Of a stretch of 64,000 nucleotides of DNA, positions 32,701 through 46,301 are shown in pieces (the stretch's first letter is position 1; each line of letters begins with the position of its first letter). Origin of the DNA: Botryotinia globosa (taxonomy: Eukaryota; Ascomycota; Leotiomycetes; Helotiales; Sclerotiniaceae); assembly GCA_014898425.1 (NCBI GenBank), contig RCSZ01000007.1:248001-312000 (forward strand), read 5' to 3'. The notes under the pieces were generated by a model that was not told the DNA's origin, ran no database searches, and saw only the letters and a program-made list of their open reading frames with translations. The position numbers and the translations under genes were made by a program.

Positions 32701-35460
32701 TAATGGTTTAATTCTGATCTTGGGCTGATGTTTCTCAGCGAGTTAGGGAATTTAGCCAGGAATTCTAAATAGTCCGGTTCTCAATGTCTGAAAGAACTAT
32801 GACATATAAAGCAGATTCAGAATCTCAAAGTCATCGAATTTACCAATTTTCTTGGAGTTGGAAGTATGTAATTGTCTGAATATAGTCAAGAGCCGCAGAC
32901 TGGGTATAAATCTCAGCGCAGGATGATATCCAAAAACAATTCAATGCTTTAGTCATTGAATGTTCAAGCCTTATTCGTAAACCAGAAACTTCCAATCGCC
33001 TGGCTACAGTCTGAACTATTAAAGACCTCTAGCTACCTAGTGTTAAATAACTTGATTTAGATTGGCTCTAGATTTGTATCGTGCCTTGTTTCAACCGCAC
33101 CTAAAGCACCTCCATTGACATGCTCCCTTGTCCCGGATGAAAAAACTTTTATTGGAGTCCAGTCACACAGTGTCAAAATATAGAGTCAATCAAAAGAGAA
33201 TGCATGTCTGGTTGAAGATTTCCAAAAAGAACACCATAGAATTCCAAATTCGCCGAACTTATCTATTGTTCTCTAGCTCCTGTTATATCCTACTATGCAT
33301 TTAAACAACCCAAGAGCCCAACCCAGTAAACATTCAAGCGATTCTAGAAATTCGGTCTTTCCCGAACCCCTTTCCACGATTCTCGCATTCCTTCCAAATC
33401 CGGTATAGATCTGAGAAGTTTTGACGACTTCTACCGATTTTAGTTGAGTGCGTTGTGTGTCCCAACTTTATTTCTTGGCTGCTACTTTACTACTACTTCC
33501 ACTTCCACTTCCCCTTCCACTGCCACCATCACCATCATTTCTTTCTGCCTTCTTGTCTGCAACGTTTGTCCTCATTCTCGCGACTACCCCTTTTGCTACC
33601 TCTTTATCTGCTGCCTTCTTTTATTTTCAGCGCCTGAGCTATTTCCAGAGTCAAAACTACCACGGTCGCTCACGAGCGATGGGAGAGTTCCGGCAGATGA
33701 GGCGTAAGATTTTGACATTGTTAGAGATGGACTGATGGACTAATGGATCGAGTTGTAAATGAGATTTATACAATTGTTGCTTTGTCGGATTGACTTTGAT
33801 GAACTGACTCTGAAGCGATGAAATGGGATGATATGAGATTGGGAGTGAGAATCTCGAAAGGTTCTATCTTTATACCGTTGCAACTGGGTCTGGACTTCAA
33901 CAATTAACAGTTCAAAATTGTTAATAGCCGCCAAATTCTAGTTAATAAGATCTGGTCAACGAGACCGCTCCTATTTTCGTTCGGTAAGTGAAACAAAATG
34001 ACCGTTGGTCCAAATGTTTGCTTCAATTCAACATGTCTCCCCTCCTATTTCTTCCTGGAAGATATCGAGGTACAAATCTAAATTTATAAAGGTCTCAGTA
34101 GCTACCAAGTTGAACGGCCATCCGTACAAGCCTTATTTGAAACCCTAAAAATGACGAATTAGCGCTTTTGGGCTCATAGTTCTTCAATCGCGATTTCTCG
34201 GCCTTCAATCGAGACAAACAAGAGACCCGGTTAGGTCATTCCATCATGACCTTCTGTCCCGAAAACAAAAACGTGATTTCTGAGAAACAATTAATTCGTT
34301 CAGCGCTTCGGAGAAACTTGAGCTAAAGGATTAGTACTATCAATCTCTGCATATATAAGATATGAAATCACTTGAACCATTACTATTATCAAGGGTTTAT
34401 CGCCTACTGCTGTGTAGTAACGATCTGAAGAAAGTTCGTGCGGATTTGATGGAGAGCTCATAAGATTACCTATGAAGGATAAGGCTGTTCATCTCAAAAG
34501 GGCATGAGTAAACTGACCAGTGTGGAAACATTCACCAAAACTTGTTTGATCTCATCCAACTCTAAAGAAACCATAGATCAAAGTTTTGTGCTTCTCACTC
34601 TTCCTAACCTTTAGACAATCCGTTTTTAGCCGATTGCTTCTTCAATAATCCTACCTACCTTTACCGTAATTTTTAGGTCTGTGGAATTACTGTCAGATCA
34701 TGTTGGTAAAACGCATGTTTCCAGAATCATTATCATATCAACTACTCAACATTCAATAATTAGCTCGGTCAGATCTGATGAAGTTATATTATTGGTCTTG
34801 ACTTGATCGTCATGTCAAATTTCTATTCCTAATAGTTCCAACTCTATTTATTGTTCCAATCCCCCCCCCCCCCAAAAAAACTGAACTTCTCTTCAATCTC
34901 CAGTTTCGAAGTCGAAGACAAGTCCAAGGTTCAAGCCTAGAAGACTTACACAGTGCGCCGTTGGCAAGAAGGCGATTCGAGAGAGAATTGGCTTCGAGCA
35001 TGCTAGTTCCTGTGGGCAGGATACTTCCAAACTCATGATAATACGAAAAAAGATTGATGGGCCTTCTTTTCGCGCCAGCTAGTTGAACGTACTCTATATT
35101 CCCACGTTATCCCGATAACTGTCGGTTGTACTAGAGACAGTTTACCGTGGCATCAAATCGCTACAATGTCATACCTTCCGTCAAATCAAACTCGGGCCTA
35201 GACTTAGACCTAGAGAGATGCGCTTCTCTGGCACTGAGATACAACCCAGTGGTCTAAAACTGCGCGATCAAATTGTAATGTACCTCGTGGAAGAGCAAAT
35301 CCTAATAAGTCTAATCATATCAAAAAGTACGGCACAAAAGAGTGAAGAAATCAATACAAAAATTTGGATCATTTCAAAAAACGCTCATCATTCATTGATC
35401 CATAATGTAGCACAATTAATTGAGCTTCAGCATTGCTACCTTTGATCTATCGTCAAGAAA
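32701..35460. other. Gene-free region
   Basis: About 2.8 kb with no supported gene. A short hydrophobic, proline/leucine repeat frame at 33448-33735 has no ATG (it opens with TTG) and is low-complexity. A C homopolymer of 13 sits at 34861-34873. Confidence 0.5.
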
Positions 35461-36430
35461 TTATTTCTTGGCATCGGACTTCATACCTGCCTGGATCCAT
35501 TCTCTACCTTTTTCTGCCGCAGCCTTCATTTTTGCCTCACGATCAGGGTCTTTCTTCAAGGCCCCGATGTTGTGTGGCTCTGGTACATGACGACCCTTTT
35601 CAACTGCAGGTCTCTTTTCCATTCTTTCATCCCATGCCTTTAGAGCTGGGAATTCCTCGATATCAACTCCACTGTAAAAGGCAGCAGTTACCCAACCCCA
35701 GTGAGCAATATCAGCGATTGTACATCTGTCACCAACCACTAAAGTGTGTTGTTAGTGATGTTTCTTTGAGATAAATAGGAGTATAGGGGTATATGGGGGT
35801 ACGCATAGCCATATTGAACAACCAAGTTGCAAACTATACACCAGGTGGGCTGTCACGAAGCAAGAATTGAGGAGTCAATTATACTTACAATAGCCAGAGG
35901 TTGACTTTTCTAGATGGGTATTGAGAACGGAATACAATCGCCTGGTCTCATTTGTATAACGATTGATACCATACTCAATCCTCTCCGGGGCATATTTTGA
36001 GAAGTGATTGGCTTGACCTTGCATGGGACCTACACCCGCATTAAGAAAGAAGAGCTGGTTACCATGTCAGTCTGATTCGTTTCAGGTCTGGAAATATCGA
36101 ATGAATTACCCAATTGTTGACTTCATAATACTCTCTCGTACCCTTTGGGTATGAGATCTTATGTTCGGTATCATATCTATCGACAAGGTATTGTTGAATG
36201 CTACCACTTTCGAATAGATTGATCTTCTTTCCATCCGTGAATGTATCGGTCAAAGCAGGAATTCGTCCATTGGGGTTTATCTCAAGAAACCAAGGCTCCT
36301 TTTGGGTGTTTTTGGAGATATCAATCTTGTGTACCTCGTAGGACAGACCAAGTTCCTCCAAAGTGATAGAGATCTTGATTCCATTAGGAGTTTGGGTTGT
36401 GTAGAGATGAATGTCTGATTGAGATGCCAT
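35461..36430 (-). CDS. Glutathione S-transferase, URE2-like
   Basis: Three exons on the minus strand: 36430-36110, 36054-35889, 35738-35461; 254 residues. ATG at 36430 preferred over in-frame ATGs upstream because [12 protein letters not shown] starts the thioredoxin fold directly. The N-terminal domain shows [22 protein letters not shown] (cis-Pro loop) and [10 protein letters not shown] (glutathione-binding E-S). The helical C-terminal domain has [16 protein letters not shown]. Fungal URE2-like GSTs conjugate glutathione or reduce disulfides in detoxification; there is no Q/N-rich prion domain as in yeast Ure2. The first intron is 55 nt. It shares a ~650-bp divergent promoter with BBP. Confidence 0.93.
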
Positions 36431-37077
36431 TTTGGAAGTGATATGAGAATGTAACTGTGTAAGACGATGGTTCATAGACATCAAATTGCAAATGGGAAAG
36501 AGTGAGATATGTAAAGAATTCTTGGATTTTTGATTTGTAATATATTAATAAGGTTATCTATCTGCCTTTGAATATCACATAGGTGTAACTTCCCTCCGCT
36601 CTACCCCACCTACTTCGGCACCTTACGATGATGCGATCTACGGAATCCAACGTTGATACTGCTGATCCATTTATCTTACCAAGCTAAAATCGAAAAACGG
36701 CTGTTAGAAAGGAGGCTTGGCGGAAAATGCCGAATGTGGTCCTTTTTCAACAACACATGACTATTTGACAGATAAAGGGAACAATTCCCTTTTATGGTGT
36801 TTAACGTGATCAGAAACGATCCAAAATCCCTCCTCCTGCTGTCATCTTGGTTGTCATATTTGAACGCGACAGTCTTTTCTGTAGACAGTACAAAGAATAT
36901 CTTATATCACGTGGTCATCATACTAAAGCCAATCAACACTAGCTCGGCCGGCTAAAGTGCTTACTCGGTAGATTCCAGACTTGGGTGAGAGACAATCTTT
37001 CTTCTATTCTTTCATAAAATCTTACAACAAGATCGAAATCAACAACCATCGATATTTAATACCCTCGCCACAACATC
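36431..37077. promoter_or_regulatory. Divergent intergenic promoter region, GST and BBP
   Basis: The only DNA between two divergent start codons, so it must carry both promoters. No specific factor site was confidently identified; a TTTATAT-free, pyrimidine-rich stretch precedes the BBP ATG. Confidence 0.4.
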
Positions 37078-39294
37078 ATGGCGTGGAGACAACAAGGAAG
37101 CACTGGATCGAATAACATCCCTTTGGGAAATCGACGACGTTTCCCTGGCGATGGCGGATCTGCTCAAGAGGAAAGCTATAGCCCAGCTCCATCTTCCAAT
37201 AATTATTCTTCCAACAATCACCAAGATTCAGGTATCAAGCGTGGAAGAAGTCCAACTGTGAAGTGTAAGTTTACCCTATCTAATATCGCACTCAATGAGT
37301 CTAACATTTTCCTAGCCGAAGAACCTGCAGGCGATGGATCTCGACGTCGCAAGAAGAGAAATCGTTGGGGTGATGCTACTGAGAATAAGGCTGCAGGCCT
37401 TATGGGACTTCCAACTGCAATCATGGCGAATATGACAAGTGAACAACTTGAAGCTTATACTTTACATTTCCGTATCGACGAAATTACTCAAAAATTGAGA
37501 ATCGATGATGTTGTTCCAGCGGATGGCGACAGGTAAGGAAGCTCTTTCTATGTGTGCTCAACAATAACTAATTATTTCTTCTGCAGATCTCCTTCGCCCG
37601 CCCCTCAATACGATAACTTTGGCCGCCGTGTCAACACTCGAGAATACAGATACAGAAAGAGGCTCGAAGATGAGCGACACAAATTGATTGATAAGGCCAT
37701 GAAAGTTATTCCTAACTATCATCCACCACAAGACTATCGCCGTCCTACTAAGACTCAAGAGAAAGTCTATGTGCCAGTCAATGACTACCCAGAAATTAAC
37801 TTCAGTATGATTGCTAACCCTCTAACCTTTCTAACCTTATTCTCCCTTCCATGTCCGTTTTCATTTATCGTGTGACAGTAGATGCAGCATTTGGAAGACA
37901 AATGCATAGCACCGTCATCACTAACTTGTCGTACTCACTGCCATTTTGCTCAAAGCTTTTGATCTTATACTAACACTTAGCTTGCGCTTTACTAAAGTTG
38001 GTTTACTTATCGGTCCTCGTGGCAATACATTAAAGAAAATGGAGACAGAATCTCAAGCTAAAATTGCTATCCGTGGAAAAGGATCCGTCAAGGAAGGAAA
38101 GGGCCGTTCCGATGCAGCCCACACCAGCAACCAGGAGGAGGATCTTCATTGTTTGATCATGGCAGATACCGAGGAGAAGGTCGAAAAGGCAAAGAAATTG
38201 ATTCACAACATCATTGAAACTGTGAGTCTCCAACACTCAACTCTGCCATCGTTCTTCAAATACTAATTATTTACAACAGGCCGCTTCTATTCCAGAAGGT
38301 CAAAACGAGCTTAAGCGTAATCAACTCCGTGAACTCGCTGCTCTCAACGGTACACTTCGTGATGATGAGAACCAAGCTTGCCAGAACTGTGGTGAAATTG
38401 GCCACAGAAAATACGATTGTCCTCAACAACGTAACTTCACTGCCAACATCATCTGTCGCGTTTGTGGTAATGCTGGACATATGGCTAGAGATTGTCCAGA
38501 TAGACCTCGTGGTGCCAATTGGCGTAATGATGGCCCTGCAGGTCCAAATGCTGTACCAGGTCAAGGTCGTATTGGCGCAGGCGATGCTGTTGACCGCGAA
38601 TATGAGGTAAGCATACACTCAATCCTGACTATTATTGTATTAAGTATTAACAACTTTGTCTTAGCAACTTATGCAAGAACTTTCCGGTGGTGCCCCAGCT
38701 GCTACAGATGCTCCTCGTCGTATCGAATCTGGTCCATCAGGTTATGACCAAGGTCCACCAAAGGATCCAGAAGATGTCAAACCATGGCAACGAGGTCCAT
38801 CAAATGCTCCTGCTCCATGGCAAAGAGGAAACGATGGGCGTGATGGACGTGATAACCGCGATCCTCGTGATTCTCGCGACCCTGCGCCTTCTGGTCCTGC
38901 TCCATGGGCCAGACGAGGTGATGACAGAGATAGAGGGGGCTACCAAAATGGTGGATACAATGCTCCACCATCTGCTCCTTGGGCAAAGCAATCGCAAGCA
39001 CCAGCTGCACCAACTGGTCCTGCTGCTTATCCTGGTCAAAATGGTTATGCCCCTGGATATGGTAGCTATCCTACTCAACCACCACCAATGGGTGCTCCTC
39101 CTGGTCTCAGCAGTATGCCAGGACCCCCAGGCCTTAGCACTGCTAGCATCAATGCTCTCCTCCAACAATATGCCAATGCTCCTCCTCCACCTCCTCCGTC
39201 AAATTCTGCCCCTCCACCACCTCCACCTGGAAGTGCTCCTCCTCCACCACCACCAAGCGATCAACCACCACCACCTCCTCCTCCAGGAAACTAA
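37078..39294 (+). CDS. BBP: Branchpoint-bridging protein (SF1/BBP)
   Basis: Six exons: 37078-37264, 37316-37532, 37587-37804, 37998-38221, 38280-38606, 38665-39294; 600 residues. It binds the intron branch site in the early spliceosome and bridges U1 to U2AF. Order of domains: Arg/Ser-rich N terminus with K-K-R-N-R-W-G-D (the conserved tryptophan region used for U2AF contact), the homodimer/helix segment [12 protein letters not shown], the KH core [15 protein letters not shown] split by intron 3, [10 protein letters not shown], two CCHC knuckles (C-Q-N-C-G-E-I-G-H near 317 and C-R-V-C-G-N-A-G-H near 342), R-D-R-D-rich linker and a C-terminal poly-Pro tail. Intron 3 (193 nt) is far longer than the others (51-58 nt) and is dense in CTAAC motifs. 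Confidence 0.97.
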
Positions 39295-40444
39295 CCGTCG
39301 TCTTCTCATGTAATCAAGAAGGTCATTTTCAATTACTTTTTCAGCTGGCGTGCAAAAACAAACAATCACTACGCCAGATTTGAAGCCCATTCGGGAAGGA
39401 TACTAACCTAGGGATTTCTTTATCCATATACACAAGGCCTCTTTGTATTGACAAAGACAATGTTAATTATTGGGCCGTTTTTTCCGAGTCCATTCACTTT
39501 AATTTTTTCTTTTGATTAGTGCCTTGCTGCTAGTGTAAACATAGGAAATAAATTATTTATGAATATCTTTTGCTTCTATAATCAATGTGTATGATGTGGT
39601 GTAACTTCTTTCAAATGATCTTTCGGGTGACCACCTACTTCGTAGTCCCCTAGTATTATAACAAATGTAACATTGTTGAGTTCATCCACCTGTGGAGTCT
39701 CTGTGATCCGATTCTGCAAAGCCACAACTCAACTTTCCAACTGTCCAAAGAGGTAAGATCTTCTAACCCCAATCAGACTTTGTTCACCAATTCATGTGGC
39801 CAAAAGCTGATTTTCATGCCCCTTTACCCCCTTCTTTCCACCTTGTGAAGCGCTCAATCTAAGACCAGTTTTACTTGAGCATTTTGCTGTCGAATCATTC
39901 ATTGCGCGGTATCCTCCATCAAAAAGTGGTTACCTGACAGCTCTGTTCTCTCCCCATATTCCTATCCAATGTCTTGAAGCGAAAGCTCCCATGCATGTTA
40001 AGGAAGCTGCGCAGAGACTTCTAGAAGATTGTACAATATACTTCTCCATGACTGTCAAGCACAATCACACTCCAAAAGCTCTCTCTTGCCTGCGTGAGGC
40101 TTGGGTCGTCAAGGTGGTTGTGTCTTGGGTCCCTCGAGCAATTGGATTGATGCATCCTTGGTACTGTGTTCGTAAGATCCAATGCACTTTCCAGGTGGAT
40201 GAACCTGCTGTTGAGCTGGTTATTACAAGTGGATGGGATTCTTGATTGAATGGAGCTTCTGGCTGGGCAAATGTTTCCTCTATTTCACAGAAGAATTTCA
40301 AAGAGTTCCCAAATAATCGGAAGAGTGTACATCAAGTTACGTTCCTAAACTACTTACTATTTCTCATTGAATAGAATCCTACACTAATAACGCCGCCAAA
40401 AGTACAAACTTAAGGACATTCAAATTACACAACAGATAACAAAC
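39295..40444. other. Intergenic region
   Basis: 3' regions of the convergent BBP and coiled-coil genes. An 84-codon ATG frame at 39991-40245 has no recognisable domain and is not called. Confidence 0.5.
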
Positions 40445-43400
40445 TCAACCCTTCGATGTCTTGGATCTCTTCGCCTTACCTGATCGTGTACGAGAAAGTG
40501 GTGAAGCCCTCTTCAAATTCTTCTTCTCTTTCCTTGTGTCCTTGTTATCTGCAGCTGGCTCTAAATCCACAAAGTCATTCCAGAATTCATCCTCCTCCAC
40601 TTCATCGTCCTCCGGCTCCGCCACATATTTCTTCTCATTAAATGTGACCTTAGGTCTCGAAGTTCGCCTACCGCTCACAAAACTCGACTTTTGTGGTTGA
40701 GCACTAGATCCTGCGATTTGATAATAGTTATCGGAATCACTGGACGGGTCGTTGTCGTCGTCCGGGTTCAAGTCAGGGTCCGGACTAGCTGGTGGCTCTT
40801 CTTCTTCTTCTTCAACAACAGGGGTAGGCTTTTTTTCGCTGGCCGGTACTTTGGGTATCACTTTCTTGTTCTTCCTGTCACTTTCTGCCTTTTTTCTTTT
40901 CGCCGCTTCCCTCCTCTCTTGCCTTTCCTTTTTTCTTCTCTCCTTTACCTCCTCTTCCGTTTCAATCTTGTCATTATTACCGCCACCTCCTGGAATTGCA
41001 ATTGCTCCGCTACCACCGGGAGGTGGCGGCGGTGGTGGTTGATTGTTATTGTGATGATGATCATCCGGTTTCTTTAACGCTTCTTGCCTGGCTTTCTCAG
41101 CGGCGTCCTTCTTAGCTTTATCCGCGTCCTTTTTAGCTTGCGCAGCTTGTTCTTTCGCAAGAGCGTCTGCGGCTGCCTTTGCTTCTCTTGCTGCAATATT
41201 TCTCAGTCTGGTTGCTTGTGCTTGAAGAGCAATTCTTGTCTTGATACGTTTCAATCCAAGCTTAGGTCCCTCACCAGCCACTATATCATCACATTAGTCA
41301 TATAATCTCAGAAGTAAAAGTAGAGGGATAAACATACTTATATCGTGAGCAGTTTGAAGATCAGCCATCTTTTGTTTGTTTCCTTCATTTTCTGCAATTG
41401 CTGCATCTCTTTGCAATTGAAGGGTTGCACCGGTTTCCTCACACGCTGCTAGTAAAGTTTCCAACTCAGCAATTCGAGCCTCGAGCTCTGCAACTCTCTG
41501 AGAATCATCTGGCATAAATTCTGGAGCACCTGGTTGTATTTCAACCTGATGTTCAATAAGTTCCTGTCTGTGCTTTCGACACTCTCTCAGTTTGTTTTGT
41601 AGGTCCGTTCGTTGATCTTGGAGAGCTGTTAAAGTCTTCTTTGAAACATTAAGTTGTATTTCCATATTAAGATTCTGATCCCTGAGCTTCTTGAGATCTT
41701 CAGCTTGTTTTCTGAGCCTTTCGATATGTTGCTTATTGATTTCTTCATTGGAATCATGTGATGTAATACTTTCCACATCGACATTTACATCAGCCGCAGC
41801 ATCATCCAATTCCTTTTGATGTGCTGCAGCAGCTTTCTTTCGGTCCTCTTCTGCTTTTCGGTCTCTTTCGACCTTTGCAGCTTGCAACTCTTCTTCGATT
41901 GCAGCATTCTCAAGTTCAAGCTGAGCTATTCTTTCTCTTGCAGCAGCTTCTCCATCATTGTGTTGATGAAGACCTGCATACTCTTGCAGTTGTCGAAGTT
42001 GATGTTGTCCTCTTCGCTGACAAGCATCGAGTTCCGCTTCTAGATTTGTAATGGTTATTTGATCATCATCATGATTCTTTCTACAATCGGCCAAAGTCTT
42101 TCTTAACGCTCTTAGACCTTGTGGTGAGATTCCATTAGCATTTAATCTAGCTTCATCAAGTCTTGCTTGAATATCTTTGATTTGTTGTTCGTGCCTCTTG
42201 CTAGCTTCAGAGATTTGCTCGTCCAAAAGAGCGATTCGTAAGTCCCTATTCTCAAGGTCATCGAGGGCCTTGGCGAGGGGTCCATTAGCAGCAGGCTCAT
42301 CTGGAGGTTTTCCTTGCATTTCTGCGACCTCTTTTGTTAGAGCGTCGATTCGTTCTTGCATAGTTGCTCTGAGCCCAATGTTTACACTGTTTAAATTTGT
42401 GATTTGTGTTCGCAGATCGGCAATTGTCGTTCGTAAATCTGCAATGATCACATCACTTTCTTTCTTTGCCTCAGTCCGTTGAGCTTCAGCCTTTGCTACA
42501 AGTTCTTCATGTTCCTCTTTTATCTTAGCCATCTTAGCCTCAGATTCAGCCAGAGCCTCAGCTTTTTGATCCACAGACCATGCTAAGGTATCATTTAGTT
42601 CTTTTTCGGCCGCAATTCGTCGAGCTTCAGATGTTGCCAAAGCCGCATCACTCTCTTTCTTTGCCGCAGCTCGTTCAGCTTCGGTCTTTTGTAAAGTTTG
42701 GTGTCTTTCTTTTATCGCTTCAGCTAATTGTTTCTTGAACTTTGCGACCTCGGGATTCGCTGTCTTGGAATCTTTTTCCAATTGATTCACAAGCTTGTCA
42801 ATCTGTACTTTGGCATTCTTAGACTCTGTTTCCAATTGCTTCTTGAGACTAGCTATCTCTGTTTTCTGAGCTGCAATCTCAGCTTTACCTTTTCGATCTT
42901 TCGGATCATCTGGATCATCGGGGTCATCGGGATCGACGTAGTTATTTATGGACTGTCTAGCTAGCTCGTTATCGATATAATGCTCGAGTGCGATAATCTT
43001 CTCTCTGAGATCTTGTTTCTCCTGTCGATGTTTGTTTATATCGTCATCAAAATTAATCATGACCGTCAAGGATTCGATTTTCGCGTCTCTTGTAGCAATA
43101 TCTGCTTGGAGATCTTTAATGGTCTCTTCACAAAGGTGTATATTCTTTTCGTGAAGCATGTTTTGATCCAAAAGATCTTTCAGCTGCTGTTCTAAATTCA
43201 ACTTTTCTTGATTTGAAAAAACAGCACCTCCGCTGGCTTCGATCTTTACTATCTTGGTCGCTTTCAGCTCGGCTGCCTTTAAAGCTGCGTTGAGTCTATC
43301 CATTTCGACATTCATCGCTTTCAAGTCTGCTTCGTATTTTTCAGATTGCTCCCCTATTGCTTTTCGTTCTAACACTAGCTTCTTTATCTCTTTCTGTAGA

Positions 43401-44605
43401 TCCCCAACAACCTTATTTTTTGTGGATATGGAGGCGTTTGCAGCATTTATTTCAGCTCTGAGCTTCTTGTCCAATTCCTGCTTATTCTTGTCGTCTGGAT
43501 TGAGTATAATATTTCTCAAGCTATTCTCTAGCTCTTTGTTTCTAGCTTCTGATCCTTCTGCATTTTCATGATAGCTATCAAAATGTCTGCAGAGTTCATC
43601 GAATGCTTGGTCAGATAGCAAAACTCCAGGGCTTGGATCATTCGAACTCGGTTTCAACCCTCTTGCCACGGCATCAATATATTCGGTTTGTTGACGGCAT
43701 TGTTTTGTAAGTTCCTCCAATTTCGCCCGACATTGTGTCAACTCTTTATCCAATCGTTCTATTTCTGCTAATTCTCCTGCACAGTCTTTATCGGGTGGTC
43801 GAGTACCACGAGCCATGAAGAAATCTCTCCTTTCTCTTTCCAAATTTTCCATTCTTTGAGAAACTTCCTTTAGAGCCTCTTGTGTTCTTGTATACTCTTG
43901 CTGTACTCTTCGATCGTAACTCAAGCTCGTATTATTATTGCCTGATGCGTTTTTCGCGAGCTCTACCATTTCAACAACCTCCTGAACAAGTTTGCTGAAT
44001 TGCTGAGGTGTACTATGATTACGCCTTAGATTGATAACAGGCTCTTGAGTTTCTGAATCATATTCCACATCCTCAGCTTCCCTTTGACTCTCTTCTTCCC
44101 CCAAAGCTTCACGAAGAACCCTCAAAGTCGTAGTGATAGCCGCATGCCAATCCGCAACCACCGTTCGGAATATTGCCGGATCAATATTCTGATCCGGATG
44201 GTCTTTTTGAGTAGTGAAAAAATACTGCGTCGCTCTTCGGAACTCCAAAATATATTGTTCAGAACGATTGCGTAAGCCCCGCCACACACGACCTTTAGCT
44301 CGGTATGACATAGCTTGTTGATGTCCTGCCTCAATCATCTCCCTCATCCTGATACATTGACTGCTTATGAATTCTATACCGCGATCATCAACTACTCGAC
44401 CATGATCGTTTATGGCATCCACAATAATTTTCAATACCGCTGCCCATTCATCTCTTTTCTTATCCAATGAAACTAGGTTTCCTTTGGGTAGGCCACTGGC
44501 AATTGGAATTTCTTGCTCCTTGCGTGCTAGAATATCTTCTGTTTTCAATCTTCTCTCCTGCTCCTCTTGCCAAAAGGCATAATCTGGTTCGACAATATCA
44601 GCCAT
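40445..44605 (-). CDS. Giant coiled-coil protein of unknown function (1367 residues)
   Basis: Two exons, 44605-41338 and 41280-40445, joined by a 57-nt phase-1 intron (GTATGT..TATAG). No family name is supportable. Residues 1-230 form a globular-looking N-terminal region (A-F-W-Q-E-E-Q-E-R-R, W-H-A-A-I-T-T-T-L-R-V-L). Residues about 230-1100 are nearly continuous coiled coil rich in Glu/Lys/Gln/Ala, with a break at a D-D-P repeat (D-P-D-D-P-D-D-P-D-D-P, about 549). The C-terminal ~280 residues are disordered: an Ala/Lys-rich helix, a poly-Pro run, a K-K-rich segment, an acidic D/E stretch and a basic tail R-S-G-K-A-K-R-S-K that could be a nuclear signal. Myosin-tail or SMC-like hits would be expected but only from coiled-coil composition; there is no ATPase or motor domain. 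Confidence 0.85.
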
Positions 44606-46301
44606 TTTGAAGAGCTTTCAGTGTGATAGCTAGCTGTATGTGTGTACGATTGATTTTCCGAATTGAGTTGTTGAATTGGTTGGTAAAGTATACCAGCGAC
44701 CCATGAATGTACGGATCATTGATAGATAGTGCAAAATAATAGAAGCTACTTATCGAATGCATTATTCCTTTGTGATTCTCCTGTTCTCAATCCTTGATGC
44801 AGCCGAATTTTGAAAATATTAGAGATATCTTTGTTTTTCTTTGTCATGACAAGATCTCTTTGAAGTCGCAACACATTCTTCTTCAAGAAACACAATTGAT
44901 CTTTTGATGGAAATCGTTCTAGGAATTAAAAAATTCATTGCTTGAATGGATTGAAAGAAATTCGTACTGGGGCGTCTCTATGTTGATGAAAACGGCGAAA
45001 GAGTAGAATTTGCTTAATGGTAGTCGGTATGATCATGTTGCTGTTGGAGTTGCGGATTGTGGTTATTGAGATTGTAGGGTGAAGTAATTTACCTGAATTC
45101 AAGTATTGTGATCAATTGCTTATATGGTAGTTTGTTTTCCGTCAGATGAACATAGATATAAATTGATCCAATTATCTCGATTCAGATTTACACAACACCA
45201 ATTAGGGTTACTTCACAACATGATGAATCACCCCAATAAATCAACCAGAACAAGCAATTCTTCACACCCGAATAATCTAAATCCCTAAACATCAAATCCG
45301 ACAACTGAAAAAGCTTTCAAAAAATTAATGACCTCATGGACCTACAAGCTCCAAGAAGTTCAAAGATCAAAGCATGTGATTAACCTCTCGTCCCCGAGAA
45401 CGCGCAATCGTCCCGTCCCCTATTTAACCGAATGAAAAATTTCGGAGTGCAAGTTACACGAACTCGAGTGTACTTCATACGGGCCCGCACACTATTTTCA
45501 TACTTTTAATCCCGAGCTTTAATGTTTTCAGAACTTTTAATGAGTGCTCGTCCTCGAGGCTTTAGAAAGCATCTTTATATAATGGATTGAGAGTGAAGCT
45601 ATATTTCCCCGTTCGCTCAATAAAATAAATACATCCTATTTATCACAAAGAATTTCCTACACTCACAATATAGTATCGAAATGTGCAATTCAAACCCAAT
45701 TTCCCAAAATTCAAAAGAAAAGTCCCGTTCAAAGTTCCCCTCAGAACCTCCCAACACTGCAAGATATCTCCAGCATGTGATACAATTCCAAGCAAAACAA
45801 TATTAAGTTTTCGACTTACTCCTACCCGATAATTGACACCCTAGAAAAATGTTTAAAGAGATTTTGCAAGAGTTATGGGATATGCGGTGATGGGATGAAG
45901 TACCTGTACGATTGGGATTTATCTTTCGGGACTGACATGGCGGGTTGGGAAAGGGATTTGGTTTGTTTGATTATTGTGTATTAAATATGTATGTATAAGG
46001 GCAAAGGAGAAATAATAGGAGTGTTAGTGGGTGTGTGGATTGATGGGACACTTTCCAACTTTCGATATTTTTTGGTAACTTTATTTTGCAATTAATTGAT
46101 GTCAGAGTTCATATTTCGATTGTCCATTTGTAAACAATAATTGTAAGAATTCCTGAAATAATTGATTAGATCTATCAAGAGATATGCACAAGTCCATGTT
46201 TGCAAAACCCCGTTAGTCCATACACCCACTAATAGTCTCAATGTATCTCCGATATACCTCCAAATAACAAAACACCTCTTCTCCATCTACAACAAACCTC
46301 C
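44606..46301. other. Intergenic region
   Basis: About 1.7 kb. No supported gene; no tandem repeats of note. Promoter of the coiled-coil gene at the left and 3' flank of the DUF829 gene at the right. Confidence 0.5.

Noticed and set aside
33448..33735. Hydrophobic Leu/Pro-rich frame resembling a signal peptide
   Set aside because: Arises from CTTCCA-type tandem repeats; starts with TTG and has no stable domain.
38671..39313. Alternative long frame over the BBP proline-rich tail
   Set aside because: Shifted-frame translation of the CCA/CCT-rich tail; the annotated frame gives the expected SF1 domains.
39991..40245. 84-codon ATG frame between BBP and the coiled-coil gene
   Set aside because: No domain, no splice partners, and placed in the 3' region of two convergent genes.
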